A stretch of DNA of 64,000 nt. Origin: Methylotenera sp. L2L1 (GTDB lineage Bacteria > Pseudomonadota > Gammaproteobacteria > Burkholderiales > Methylophilaceae). The DNA is taken from positions 2,480,001 to 2,544,000 of the forward strand of contig NZ_JQMG01000001.1 of the NCBI RefSeq assembly GCF_000744605.1, written 5' to 3'. The notes beneath the pieces were generated by a model. That model did no database searches and had not been told where the DNA came from. It saw only the letters and a list, made by a program, of their open reading frames with translations. Below are positions 48,708 through 56,827 of the stretch, piece by piece. Each line of letters starts with the position of its first letter. Position 1 is the stretch's first letter. The translations under genes and the position numbers were made by a program.

Positions 48708-50006
48708 ATGGAACAACTTACACTCGCAGCTAGCAGTCAGGCACAAGGCACGATAACCCTACCTGGCTCAAAAAGTATTTCAAACCGCACATTGCTGCTT
48801 GCTGCGTTATCTCATGGCACCACCGAAATTCGCGACCTACTAGCATCAGACGACACATCACGCATGCTGGAGGCACTGGAGACTTTAGGTGTAAAACTAG
48901 AGAACTTTGCTGATAATGCATGGCGTGTAGTGGGTTGCAGTGGCAACTTCCCCAACAAAGAGGCTGACCTATTTTTAGGCAATGCCGGTACGGCTTTCAG
49001 ACCCCTCACCGCAGCATTGGCTCTAGCTGGTGGCGCATACACACTATCAGGCGTCCCACGTATGCATGAGCGTCCAATTGGTGACTTAGTTGATGCCTTA
49101 AAACAGGCTGGTGCAGATATTCAATACTTAGGCAATGATGGCTTTCCGCCATTAAAGATTGCTACGCCTCAAATTGACTTATCCAAATCCATTAAAATTC
49201 GCGGTGATGTCTCTAGCCAGTTTTTAACCGCCCTGCTCATGGCATTACCATTGACCAAGCAACAAGCCACGATTGAAGTCGTGGGTGAACTCATCTCCAA
49301 ACCTTACATTGAGATTACACTCAACCTCATGGCAAAATTTGGCGTCAAAGTTGAGCGTAACGGTTGGCAAAGTTTCACCATTCCTGCCAATAGCCACTAC
49401 TCTTCACCCAAGGAAATTTTTGTCGAGGGCGATGCATCAAGCGCCTCATATTTCTTAGCAGCAGGTGCAATTGCAGGTAACGTGTCGGTAGCAGGCTTAG
49501 GTAAAGACAGTATTCAAGGCGATGTGCGTTTCGCAGATGCACTAGCACTGATGGGCGGCAATATCAGCTACGGTGATAACCATATTACTGCAACTAAAGC
49601 AGTCAATATCAACACGATTGATATTGACTGCAACCACATTCCAGATGCTGCCATGACGCTGGCGATTGTCGCACTTTTTGCCCAAGGTGAAACAAATGAA
49701 GAGCGCACCAGCACCTTACGTAACATCGCAAGCTGGCGCGTGAAAGAAACTGACCGCATCGCTGCGATGGCAACTGAACTACGCAAGGTAGGTGCAATTG
49801 TTGAAGAAGGTACTGATTACATTAGCATCACCCCTCCAGAAAAACTTATACCAAACGCAGTGATTGATACTTATGACGACCACCGCATGGCGATGTGCTT
49901 CTCACTAGTGAGCTTAGGCGGCGTACCGATTACGATTAATGACCCCAATTGCGTCGCGAAAACGTTCCCCAACTATTTTGCCGAGTTTAAGAAATTAATT
50001 GCTTAA
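48708..50006 (+). CDS. aroA: 3-phosphoshikimate 1-carboxyvinyltransferase (EPSP synthase)
   Basis: AroA joins shikimate 3-phosphate and PEP in aromatic amino acid synthesis. The 432-residue protein shows the N-terminal [57 protein letters not shown], and the C-terminal [19 protein letters not shown] and [20 protein letters not shown]. The [11 protein letters not shown] region resembles the class I (glyphosate-sensitive) enzymes. It is followed by DUF2061 (opposite strand) and cmk. Confidence 0.97.
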   Translation: MEQLTLAASSQAQGTITLPGSKSISNRTLLLAALSHGTTEIRDLLASDDTSRMLEALETLGVKLENFADNAWRVVGCSGNFPNKEADLFLGNAGTAFRPLTAALALAGGAYTLSGVPRMHERPIGDLVDALKQAGADIQYLGNDGFPPLKIATPQIDLSKSIKIRGDVSSQFLTALLMALPLTKQQATIEVVGELISKPYIEITLNLMAKFGVKVERNGWQSFTIPANSHYSSPKEIFVEGDASSASYFLAAGAIAGNVSVAGLGKDSIQGDVRFADALALMGGNISYGDNHITATKAVNINTIDIDCNHIPDAAMTLAIVALFAQGETNEERTSTLRNIASWRVKETDRIAAMATELRKVGAIVEEGTDYISITPPEKLIPNAVIDTYDDHRMAMCFSLVSLGGVPITINDPNCVAKTFPNYFAEFKKLIA

Positions 50007-50076
50007 AATTAATCGCTTAAACCTCGTTGCTAAATCAACTTGGCTTCATGACAGTTATTTTTTTGAACATGCACAA

Positions 50077-50301
50077 TTAATGAATATGAAGCCAACCAGC
50101 CTTGACAGCGCCAGCATTCATTTGAGGATCGGCTTCAGCAAACCGCTTCCAAGCCTTTTCATGAAAATGGAATACAACCGTGTTACAAGCAGGCTCAATG
50201 ACAGCAAGCATACCGCCTACCATGGCACTGCCAGTCAATAAATAACCTACCGTAAACGCAACGGTAAAGTGTAAAATCGCAAATGAAAATGTTTTAGTCA
50301 T
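50077..50301 (-). CDS. DUF2061 family small membrane protein
   Basis: The 74-residue protein has two hydrophobic segments (about 4-22 and 24-44) and the DUF2061 pattern KTFSFAILHFTVAFTVGYLL and IEPACNTVVFHFHEKAWKRF. Function is unknown. It is on the minus strand between aroA and cmk, interrupting an otherwise plus-strand block; the ATG is preceded by GGAGAGCAAC, a good ribosome-binding site, supporting its reality. Confidence 0.85.
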   Translation of the reverse strand: MTKTFSFAILHFTVAFTVGYLLTGSAMVGGMLAVIEPACNTVVFHFHEKAWKRFAEADPQMNAGAVKAGWLHIH

Positions 50302-50400
50302 GTTGCTCTCCAGAATTTGCTAACTGCAATGAGGCTATCATCCACCCAAGCAACAATTAAATCTAATTAATTGTTATTAACACTACGATAAATTTTACAA

Positions 50401-51096
50401 ATGAATAAAACGCAAGTGAATACAACGCAATTACAACATATCCCAGTCATTACCATCGATGGCCCCTCTGCGTCTGGTAAAGGCACTGTCGCACAATTGG
50501 TTGCAGATAAGCTTGGGTTTGCCTATTTAGACTCTGGCGCGCTATATCGCGTTGTTGCTTATGCCGCACAACAAAATGGCATTGCGTGGGACGATGCCAA
50601 TGCCGTAGCAGAATGCGCAAAATCACTAAATATCAAATTCAAAAATGATCAGGTATTCTTAAACGAGCATGACATTTCAAATGAGATTCGCACAGAACTA
50701 ATGGGTAAAGGTGCGTCACAAGTCGCAGTACATGCACCAGTAAGAGCAGCCTTAATCGATTTACAACATAGCTTTCATCAAGTACCAGGCTTAGTTGCAG
50801 ATGGCCGTGATATGGGCACAGTGATTTTTCCATTTGCACCGCTCAAGATATTTCTTACTGCATCGACTGAAATTAGAGCAGAACGCCGTTACAAGCAACT
50901 ACTAGGCAAAAATCAGCCCGCTAACTATGAAAACATTTTGCAGGATTTACAAGAACGTGATGCCAGAGACAAAGGTCGAGCCAGCGCTCCCTTAGTGATG
51001 GCTGAAAATGCAATTTTGCTGGAAACTGACAATCTAGGCATCGCAGATGCTGTCAATACCGTTTTAAATGCGTATAAGAACGTTACAACTGACTAA
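50401..51096 (+). CDS. cmk: Cytidylate kinase
   Basis: Cmk phosphorylates CMP and dCMP. The 231-residue protein has the P-loop ITIDGPSASGKGTVAQLVA, the NMP-binding LDSGALYRVVAYAA, VADGRDMGTVIFPFA and the lid QERDARDKGRASAPLVMA. Its position before rpsA is conserved across proteobacteria. A 10-bp hairpin lies downstream. Confidence 0.96.
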   Translation: MNKTQVNTTQLQHIPVITIDGPSASGKGTVAQLVADKLGFAYLDSGALYRVVAYAAQQNGIAWDDANAVAECAKSLNIKFKNDQVFLNEHDISNEIRTELMGKGASQVAVHAPVRAALIDLQHSFHQVPGLVADGRDMGTVIFPFAPLKIFLTASTEIRAERRYKQLLGKNQPANYENILQDLQERDARDKGRASAPLVMAENAILLETDNLGIADAVNTVLNAYKNVTTD

Positions 51097-51175
51097 AAAC
51101 GCATATTTTTAGAGGGTTTCGCTTAAAACTTAATACTATCCATATTAAAATTAAGGCCATTCGCATTTCGAAATA

Positions 51176-51206
51176 AAATCAAGATTACAACGCAACATCT
51201 TGATTT
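51176..51206 (+). terminator. Hairpin downstream of cmk
   Basis: A perfect 10-bp inverted repeat AAATCAAGAT/ATCTTGATTT with an 11-base loop lies 80 bp after the cmk stop. No T tract follows, so termination is uncertain. Confidence 0.5.
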
Positions 51207-51283
51207 CGCCAAAAATAGTATTATTTATATCAAAATTATTAGCAAAAATTTGTAAATAGTCTTTTATTTTTCAATGTTTTAGT

Positions 51284-51395
51284 TATAATTCCATCTTTGG
51301 GTTGCATAAACTCGGTATCGTCCTACGCATCGCACCGATTCGTAGCTTTTTAACTACCCCACTGCTAGGTGGGATATTTTAGGTAATTTTAATTA
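51284..51395 (+). promoter_or_regulatory. rpsA promoter -10 and structured leader
   Basis: A perfect -10 TATAAT lies at 51284-51289; the -35 is not clear. The roughly 100-base leader that follows can form CTACG/CGTAG (51323-51327, 51341-51345) and CCCAC/GTGGG (51358-51362, 51369-51373), and the Shine-Dalgarno-like AGGT (51381-51384) lies 11 bases before the ATG. In E. coli the structured rpsA leader mediates autoregulation by S1; a similar role here is an inference. Confidence 0.55.
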
Positions 51396-52898
51396 ATGGC
51401 TTCTACTTCTAATTCTACTGCTTCATCTATGGAATCTTTTGCTGCGCTTTTTGAAGAAAGCTTAGCTCGCCAAGAAATGCGTTCTGGCGAAGTGATCACT
51501 GCTGAAGTTGTTTCTGTTGATAATGATCATGTGATCGTTAACGCAGGTCTTAAATCTGAAAGCGTTATCAACGCTGATGAATTCCGTAATGCTCAAGGTG
51601 AACTTGAAGTTCAAGTGGGCGACTTTGTTAAAGTAGCAATTGAGAAGCTAGAAGACGGCTTCGGTTCAACTGTACTTTCACGCGAAAAAGCTAAACGCAT
51701 GGAAACATGGTTGGATCTTGAAGATGCAATGAACGAAGGCCGCATCATCAAAGGTTTCGTAAGCGGTAAAGTTAAAGGCGGTTTACGCGTATCTGTAAAC
51801 GGCATCATGGCATTCTTGCCAGGTTCATTGGTTGACGTACGTCCAGTTAAAGACACTACTCCATTCGAAAACAAAGAATGTGATTTGAAAGTGATCAAAC
51901 TAGACCGTAAACGTAACAACATCGTTGTTTCACGCCGTGCTGTAATGGAAGTTTCTGCTGGTGCTGACCGCGAAGCTTTACTAGGTACATTGGCTGAAGG
52001 TGCTGTTGTTAAAGGTATCGTTAAAAATATTACTGACTACGGCGCGTTCGTAGACTTAGGTGGCATCGATGGCTTGCTACACATCACAGACTTGGCATGG
52101 CGTCGTGTAAAACACCCATCAGAAGTATTAACAGTGGGTGAAGAAGTTGAAGCTAAAGTATTGAAATTCGATCAAGAGAAAAACCGTGTTTCACTAGGTA
52201 TCAAACAATTAGGCGACGACCCATGGGTTGCATTAACACGCCGTTACCCAGTAAGCACACGCTTGTTCGGTAAAGTGTCTAACTTGACTGACTACGGTGC
52301 TTTCGTTGAAATCGAACCAGGTATCGAAGGTTTAGTTCACGTTTCAGAAATGGACTGGACAAACAAAAACATTCACCCAGGCAAAATCGCTCAATTAGGC
52401 GACGAAGTTGAAGTAATGATTCTTGAGATCGACGAAGCACGTCGTCGTTTATCATTAGGTATGAAACAATGCCAAGCTAACCCTTGGGATGATTTCTCTG
52501 CAACTCACGCTAAAGGCGACAAAGTTTCAGGCCAAATCAAATCTATCACTGACTTCGGCGTGTTCATTGGCTTGCCAGGTGGCATCGATGGTTTAGTTCA
52601 CTTGTCAGACTTGTCATGGACACAAACTGGCGAAGAAGCAATCCGTAACTTCAAAAAAGGTGACGAGTTGCAAGCTGTGATCTTAGCTATCGACGTTGAG
52701 AAAGAGCGTATTTCTCTAGGCGTTAAACAATTGTCTGCTGATCCTTCAGGCGCAACTTCTGAAGAAAAATCAGATGCTAAACCTAAAGCTAAATCTGCTA
52801 AAACAAAAGAACCTGCTCCAATGCCTGATGACGGCGCGGCTGCTGGTACAACTAACCTTGGCGCATTGTTAAAAGCCAAGTTAGACAGCAAGAAATAA
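51396..52898 (+). CDS. rpsA: 30S ribosomal protein S1 (five S1 domains)
   Basis: S1 recruits mRNA to the ribosome. The 500-residue protein has five S1 repeats: near residues 28-95 ([20 protein letters not shown]), 113-175 ([20 protein letters not shown]), 195-270 ([20 protein letters not shown]), 282-356 ([20 protein letters not shown]) and 370-445 ([20 protein letters not shown]). Most proteobacterial S1 proteins are 555-570 residues with six. Here the sixth is replaced by a 50-residue Lys/Ala/Pro-rich tail ending [13 protein letters not shown]. The stop is followed after 44 bp by ihfB, so the short form is not a window or frame artefact as far as I can see. Confidence 0.95.
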   Translation: MASTSNSTASSMESFAALFEESLARQEMRSGEVITAEVVSVDNDHVIVNAGLKSESVINADEFRNAQGELEVQVGDFVKVAIEKLEDGFGSTVLSREKAKRMETWLDLEDAMNEGRIIKGFVSGKVKGGLRVSVNGIMAFLPGSLVDVRPVKDTTPFENKECDLKVIKLDRKRNNIVVSRRAVMEVSAGADREALLGTLAEGAVVKGIVKNITDYGAFVDLGGIDGLLHITDLAWRRVKHPSEVLTVGEEVEAKVLKFDQEKNRVSLGIKQLGDDPWVALTRRYPVSTRLFGKVSNLTDYGAFVEIEPGIEGLVHVSEMDWTNKNIHPGKIAQLGDEVEVMILEIDEARRRLSLGMKQCQANPWDDFSATHAKGDKVSGQIKSITDFGVFIGLPGGIDGLVHLSDLSWTQTGEEAIRNFKKGDELQAVILAIDVEKERISLGVKQLSADPSGATSEEKSDAKPKAKSAKTKEPAPMPDDGAAAGTTNLGALLKAKLDSKK

Positions 52899-52942
52899 TT
52901 AGCCCGTTATTATTTAGTATCAAGAAAAAAAGGCATATAAGC

Positions 52943-53224
52943 ATGACAAAATCTGAGCTAATCACACTACTTGCAGAACGTTTTCCGCAATTAGTGATGA
53001 AAGATGCAGAGCTTTCAGTGAAGGCAATATTAGACGCAATGTCTGACAACCTAGCGACAGGCGAACGCATTGAAATAAGAGGCTTTGGCAGCTTTAGCTT
53101 AAATTATCGTCCACCGCGTTTGGGTCGCAACCCAAAAACTGGCAGCAAAGTTGAGGTACCTGAAAAACATGTACCTCACTTCAAAGCTGGTAAAGAATTA
53201 CGTGAACGTGTGGATTTAAGCTAG
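52943..53224 (+). CDS. ihfB: Integration host factor subunit beta
   Basis: IhfB pairs with IhfA to bend DNA sharply. The 93-residue protein has the HU/IHF fold with [20 protein letters not shown] and [20 protein letters not shown]; the proline of the intercalating arm lies in GRNPKTG. The place after rpsA is the conserved one for ihfB. A strong terminator follows. Confidence 0.96.
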   Translation: MTKSELITLLAERFPQLVMKDAELSVKAILDAMSDNLATGERIEIRGFGSFSLNYRPPRLGRNPKTGSKVEVPEKHVPHFKAGKELRERVDLS

Positions 53225-53248
53225 CATTTGCTTTTAAGTTCCAGTCTA

Positions 53249-53278
53249 AACGGCAACCATTTGGTTGCCGTTTTTTTT
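53249..53278 (+). terminator. Intrinsic terminator of the rpsA-ihfB transcript
   Basis: A stem ACGGCAACC/GGTTGCCGT with a 4-base ATTT loop followed by T8. It separates ihfB from lapB. Confidence 0.93.
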
Positions 53279-53420
53279 ATGATGAGATATACAATTAAGG
53301 TAAAATAACGTTTGTTTTGAGTTAACCCTCATAATCATATTTAGATATCGCATCGCTTTATTGACAAGCGCCTTATACGCTTAACACAACAACCTTAATC
53401 AATTAATAAAGTAGAATAAA

Positions 53421-54593
53421 ATGGAATTTGAGTTCTGGTGGCTATTAGCATTACCTTTATTCTTTAGCTTAGGCTGGATAGCCGCACGTGTTGACCTTAA
53501 ACAACTACTGGCTGAATCAACCGCCCTGCCAGCCGCCTACTTCAAAGGTCTTAATTTTCTCATCACCAATCAGCACGATAAAGCGATTGAAGCTTTTTCA
53601 GAGGCTGTGCAAGCAAATACAGATTCACTTGAGCTGCATTTCGCATTAGGTAGCCTATTCAGAAGACGTGGTGAAGTTGACCGCGCAATTCATTTACACC
53701 TTAATTTGCTCTCAAAAAAAGAACTTGAACCACAGCAGAAACTTGCTGTAACCGCAGAGCTCGCTCAAGACTACCTGAAAGCTGGCTTGCTTGATCGCGC
53801 TGAAGAACTGTTTGAGACTTTAGATGATGACCGTTATCGCCAACCAGCACTACGCGCATTACTTGAAATCTATGTACGTGAACGTGAGTGGGAACGTGCA
53901 ATCAAGGCAGCAACAGAACTAGAACGACTATCTGGTGTACCTTTTAGAATTGAGATTTCGCACTACTATTGCGAAATGGCAGTTAAATCCAAGCTCGCCA
54001 ATGATACTCACAGTGCAAGATTTGAATTGGACTTAGCGCTGAGCGCAAATAAGAACTGCGTGCGTGCAAATGTATTACTCGGAGATCTGGAAGCTGAAGC
54101 TGGTGAGCATAAAACTGCCATCTCTACTTGGAAGCGTGTAGAGTTTCAACAACCAGAGTACTTAGGTCTCATCGCACCAAAGTTGCTGACAAGTTACCGT
54201 GCTTTGAATGCAACATCAGAAGGGTTAGCTCTATTAAACACGTACTTACAAACATACCAACTCAGTTCATTACTTAACGTATTATATGAAGCTACTTTAG
54301 TAGAAGAAGGTGCGGAAAACGCAGCTAAACTGGCACGCACTGAACTGATCAAAATGCCTAGCTTAAACACGTTGGACTTACTGCTACAGGCACGCGCCAT
54401 TGTTGAGACCAGCCAACCAGAACTTAGCAACCTGCAGGATACGCAACTCATGCAACAGGCGGTTCGCCATGCGATAGGCAACAAAACTGCCTACCATTGT
54501 GAACAATGCGGCTTTAAAGCTAAATATCACCACTGGCAATGCCCAGCTTGCAATGCGTGGGAAGCGCTTCCATCAGAACCAACTGCTGTTTAA
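53421..54593 (+). CDS. lapB: Lipopolysaccharide assembly protein LapB (YciM)
   Basis: LapB is an inner-membrane-anchored TPR protein that, in E. coli, presents LpxC to FtsH and controls LPS synthesis. The 390-residue protein has an N-terminal anchor (FWWLLALPLFFSLGWIAARV), TPR repeats from about 45 to 330 and a C-terminal rubredoxin-like zinc module YHCEQCGFKAKYHHWQCPAC. lapA usually lies between ihfB and lapB but is absent here; instead there is a terminator and a 140-bp gap. pyrF follows 16 bp later. Confidence 0.94.
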   Translation: MEFEFWWLLALPLFFSLGWIAARVDLKQLLAESTALPAAYFKGLNFLITNQHDKAIEAFSEAVQANTDSLELHFALGSLFRRRGEVDRAIHLHLNLLSKKELEPQQKLAVTAELAQDYLKAGLLDRAEELFETLDDDRYRQPALRALLEIYVREREWERAIKAATELERLSGVPFRIEISHYYCEMAVKSKLANDTHSARFELDLALSANKNCVRANVLLGDLEAEAGEHKTAISTWKRVEFQQPEYLGLIAPKLLTSYRALNATSEGLALLNTYLQTYQLSSLLNVLYEATLVEEGAENAAKLARTELIKMPSLNTLDLLLQARAIVETSQPELSNLQDTQLMQQAVRHAIGNKTAYHCEQCGFKAKYHHWQCPACNAWEALPSEPTAV

Positions 54594-54609
54594 TTAAACG
54601 ATACACACT

Positions 54610-55332
54610 ATGACCACTTCATTACATACCACTCAACAACTTGACCCAAAAATCATTGTTGCGCTCGATTATGCCGACAGCGCAAGCGCGCTAAAACTAG
54701 TAGCGCAATTAGACCCTGCCCTTTGCCGCTTAAAAGTTGGCAAAGAGCTATTTACCAGTGCGGGCCCACAGTTTGTTGAGACCCTAACGCGCTCAAGTTT
54801 CGGTGTATTTTTAGATTTAAAATTTCATGACATCCCTAATACTGTTGCTAAAGCTTGCTCTGCGGCAAGTAATTTAGGGGTGTGGATGCTCAATGTGCAC
54901 GCCAGTGGCGGCACCGAGATGATGCAAGCAGCTAAGCAGGCGGTAGATAGCAGCTCAACCCAACCTCTCCTTATTGCGGTTACCGTGCTCACCAGCATGA
55001 ATCAGCAAGCCTTAAATCAAATCGGCATCCAAACAGATATCGCCACCCATGTATTGAATCTGGCAACGCTCACTAAACAAGCAGGCTTGGATGGCGTGGT
55101 TTGCTCAGCGTTAGAAGCCGAAATATTACGCGCTAAATTAGGTAGTGACTTTTGCTTGGTAACTCCAGGCATTCGCCCTGCCAATGCCAACAAAGATGAC
55201 CAGTCGCGCGTTGTCACCCCTGCAGATGCACTAAACATGGGGTCTAGCTATCTAGTAATAGGCAGACCTATCACGCAGGCAGCAAACCCGCTAAAAGCAT
55301 TAGAAGCGATTCATGCCGAGTGCGTGTCTTAA
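54610..55332 (+). CDS. pyrF: Orotidine 5'-phosphate decarboxylase
   Basis: PyrF makes UMP from OMP. The 240-residue protein has the catalytic [17 protein letters not shown] (Asp-x-Lys-x2-Asp) motif and the phosphate-binding [20 protein letters not shown]. The N-terminal [20 protein letters not shown] is normal. It is in the lapB operon, as in many proteobacteria. Confidence 0.96.
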   Translation: MTTSLHTTQQLDPKIIVALDYADSASALKLVAQLDPALCRLKVGKELFTSAGPQFVETLTRSSFGVFLDLKFHDIPNTVAKACSAASNLGVWMLNVHASGGTEMMQAAKQAVDSSSTQPLLIAVTVLTSMNQQALNQIGIQTDIATHVLNLATLTKQAGLDGVVCSALEAEILRAKLGSDFCLVTPGIRPANANKDDQSRVVTPADALNMGSSYLVIGRPITQAANPLKALEAIHAECVS

Positions 55333-55447
55333 CCTATCATTGTATTGAGCTTGTTTGATATTCACTGTTTAAGCTATGATGGGCATCACATTGTTTAATT
55401 TTTAAGACAATATTAATAAACAGCCTGAGAACATAACGGAGATTAAA

Positions 55448-56179
55448 ATGAAAAAAATGTTACTAGCATTATTTGTTTTCTTAAGCTTTAGTATCAGTGC
55501 GCTAGCCGCAGTGAACATCAACACAGCAACTCAAGCCGAACTGGAGTCCCTCAACGGTATTGGCCCAGTAAAAGCACAAGCAATTATTGATTACCGCAAA
55601 AAGAATGGTAACTTCAAATCAGTAGATGAACTCGAAAAAGTAGATGGCGTTGGTGCAGCCACCCTGCAAAGCGTGCGAAAAGACGTCTCAATCAGCGGTA
55701 AATCTACAGCCGTAATAACAGACGCTAAAGCAAACGATAGCAAGCCAGCTAAAGCTCCTAAAGCGGTGAGCACAGAAAAAACGGCCGCCACAGGCAAAAC
55801 TGCCAGCACAAAAGAAGTGAAGTCGACTACTGAGAAAAAGGCTACTAAAGCAGACAAACCAGCCAAAGAGACCCTAGCAGTAGGCACAGAAAAAGCAGCT
55901 ACTTCAGGCAAATCTGCCGGCACTAAAGAAGTTAAAGCAACTGCTGAGAAAAAAGCGGCTAAAGCAGACAAACCAGCTAAAGAGACCCAGGCAGTAGGCA
56001 CAGAAAAAGCGGCTACTTCAGGTAAATCTGCTGACACCAAAGAAGCCAAGCCAGCGAAAGCAGAGAAACCAGCAAAGGCTGATAAGAAAGCAACTGACAA
56101 AAAAGATACAAAAACAGAAAGCAAAACAAAGAAATCAACAAGTACAGACAAAAAAGCTGCTGCTGATAAAAAAGAGTAG
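55448..56179 (+). CDS. ComEA-like helix-hairpin-helix protein with H1-like repeat tail
   Basis: The 243-residue protein has a signal peptide (LLALFVFLSFSISALAA, cleaved near residue 21), a ComEA-type double HhH (about 22-85: VNINTATQAELESLNGIGPV and VDELEKVDGVGAATLQSV), then a 150-residue Lys/Ala/Thr-rich tail. The tail contains a repeat of about 40 residues, present almost twice: AVGTEKAATSGKSAGTKEVK and AVGTEKAATSGKSADTKEAK. ComEA binds incoming DNA in the periplasm during transformation; small ComEA proteins (about 90-110 residues) lack such a tail. The tail resembles histone-H1-like or AlgP-like tails and probably binds DNA non-specifically. Upstream GGAG gives a strong ribosome-binding site. 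Confidence 0.87.
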   Translation: MKKMLLALFVFLSFSISALAAVNINTATQAELESLNGIGPVKAQAIIDYRKKNGNFKSVDELEKVDGVGAATLQSVRKDVSISGKSTAVITDAKANDSKPAKAPKAVSTEKTAATGKTASTKEVKSTTEKKATKADKPAKETLAVGTEKAATSGKSAGTKEVKATAEKKAAKADKPAKETQAVGTEKAATSGKSADTKEAKPAKAEKPAKADKKATDKKDTKTESKTKKSTSTDKKAAADKKE

Positions 56180-56190
56180 TTTTCGAACGA

Positions 56191-56225
56191 CAATAAAAAA
56201 GCCGCTAATCGCGGCTTTTTTATTG
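56191..56225. terminator. Bidirectional intrinsic terminator
   Basis: A perfect 15-bp stem (core AAGCCGC/GCGGCTT within A- and T-rich arms) with a 5-base TAATC loop. A6 and T6 flank the GC-rich core on both sides, so it can end both the ComEA-like gene and the glycine-zipper gene. Confidence 0.9.
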
Positions 56226-56245
56226 TCTAAATCTCACTCGATTAT

Positions 56246-56698
56246 TTAATCATCATGGCCTTTATGTTTATTTTTGTGGTGGCCTTTACCATGTTTGTGC
56301 TTACGTTTGTAATCGCCACCGCGAGTTCTAGGTGCAGGCTCATCAATCACCTTACCCACCACCGCACCACCAGCACCGCCCGCAGCCGCTCCCACCACTG
56401 CACCAGCAGTACTACCACTTACTTGACGGCCAACATAAGCACCACCAGCACCGCCTGCCGCACCACCAATCACTGCGCCAGCTTGTCCTTTACCCTTGGT
56501 TGTGACTGCACCACCAAGACCGCCACCTACAGCGCCGCCAACAATCTCAGCTGTGCTACCACCAACCACGCTACCAATAGCGGTACCTGCTGCGGCTCCT
56601 AAGCCACCACCAATTGCAGTTTTGGCATTACTATCTGCAGCCATTGATTGCCCTGAAAGCAGTAACATTGCTAACAACGTAGCATTCATATATTTCAT
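56246..56698 (-). CDS. Glycine-zipper protein with His/Lys-rich tail
   Basis: The 150-residue protein has a signal peptide (ATLLAMLLLSGQSMAAD), three glycine-zipper segments (about 28-115: GGGLGAAAGTAIGSVVGG, GGAVGGGLGGAV, AVVGAAAGGAGGAVVG) and a His/Lys-rich end KRKHKHGKGHHKNKHKGHDD. Glycine-zipper domains insert into or span membranes and occur in outer-membrane proteins of the SlyB type. The histidine-rich tail may bind metal. Function unknown. Confidence 0.8.
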   Translation of the reverse strand: MKYMNATLLAMLLLSGQSMAADSNAKTAIGGGLGAAAGTAIGSVVGGSTAEIVGGAVGGGLGGAVTTKGKGQAGAVIGGAAGGAGGAYVGRQVSGSTAGAVVGAAAGGAGGAVVGKVIDEPAPRTRGGDYKRKHKHGKGHHKNKHKGHDD

Positions 56699-56827
56699 TT
56701 AAAATTCCTTCTTAATTTAAATAAGCTTGTACAACTTTTAGTATACAAGCCCAAGCTTTATTCACAACTACCAGTTTATTGCAATCTTCCTGTAGATTGC
56801 CAACAGGAAAATAAGTTTAATAAATAT

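Noticed and set aside
52899-52942. Possible lost sixth S1 domain after the rpsA stop by frameshift
   Set aside because: Only 44 bp separate rpsA from ihfB, so no room remains for a domain; a frameshift cannot explain the short protein.
55591-56193. 200-codon frame antisense to the ComEA-like gene
   Set aside because: It mirrors the Lys/Ala repeat as a Leu/Ser/Val-rich sequence, the usual shadow of low-complexity DNA.
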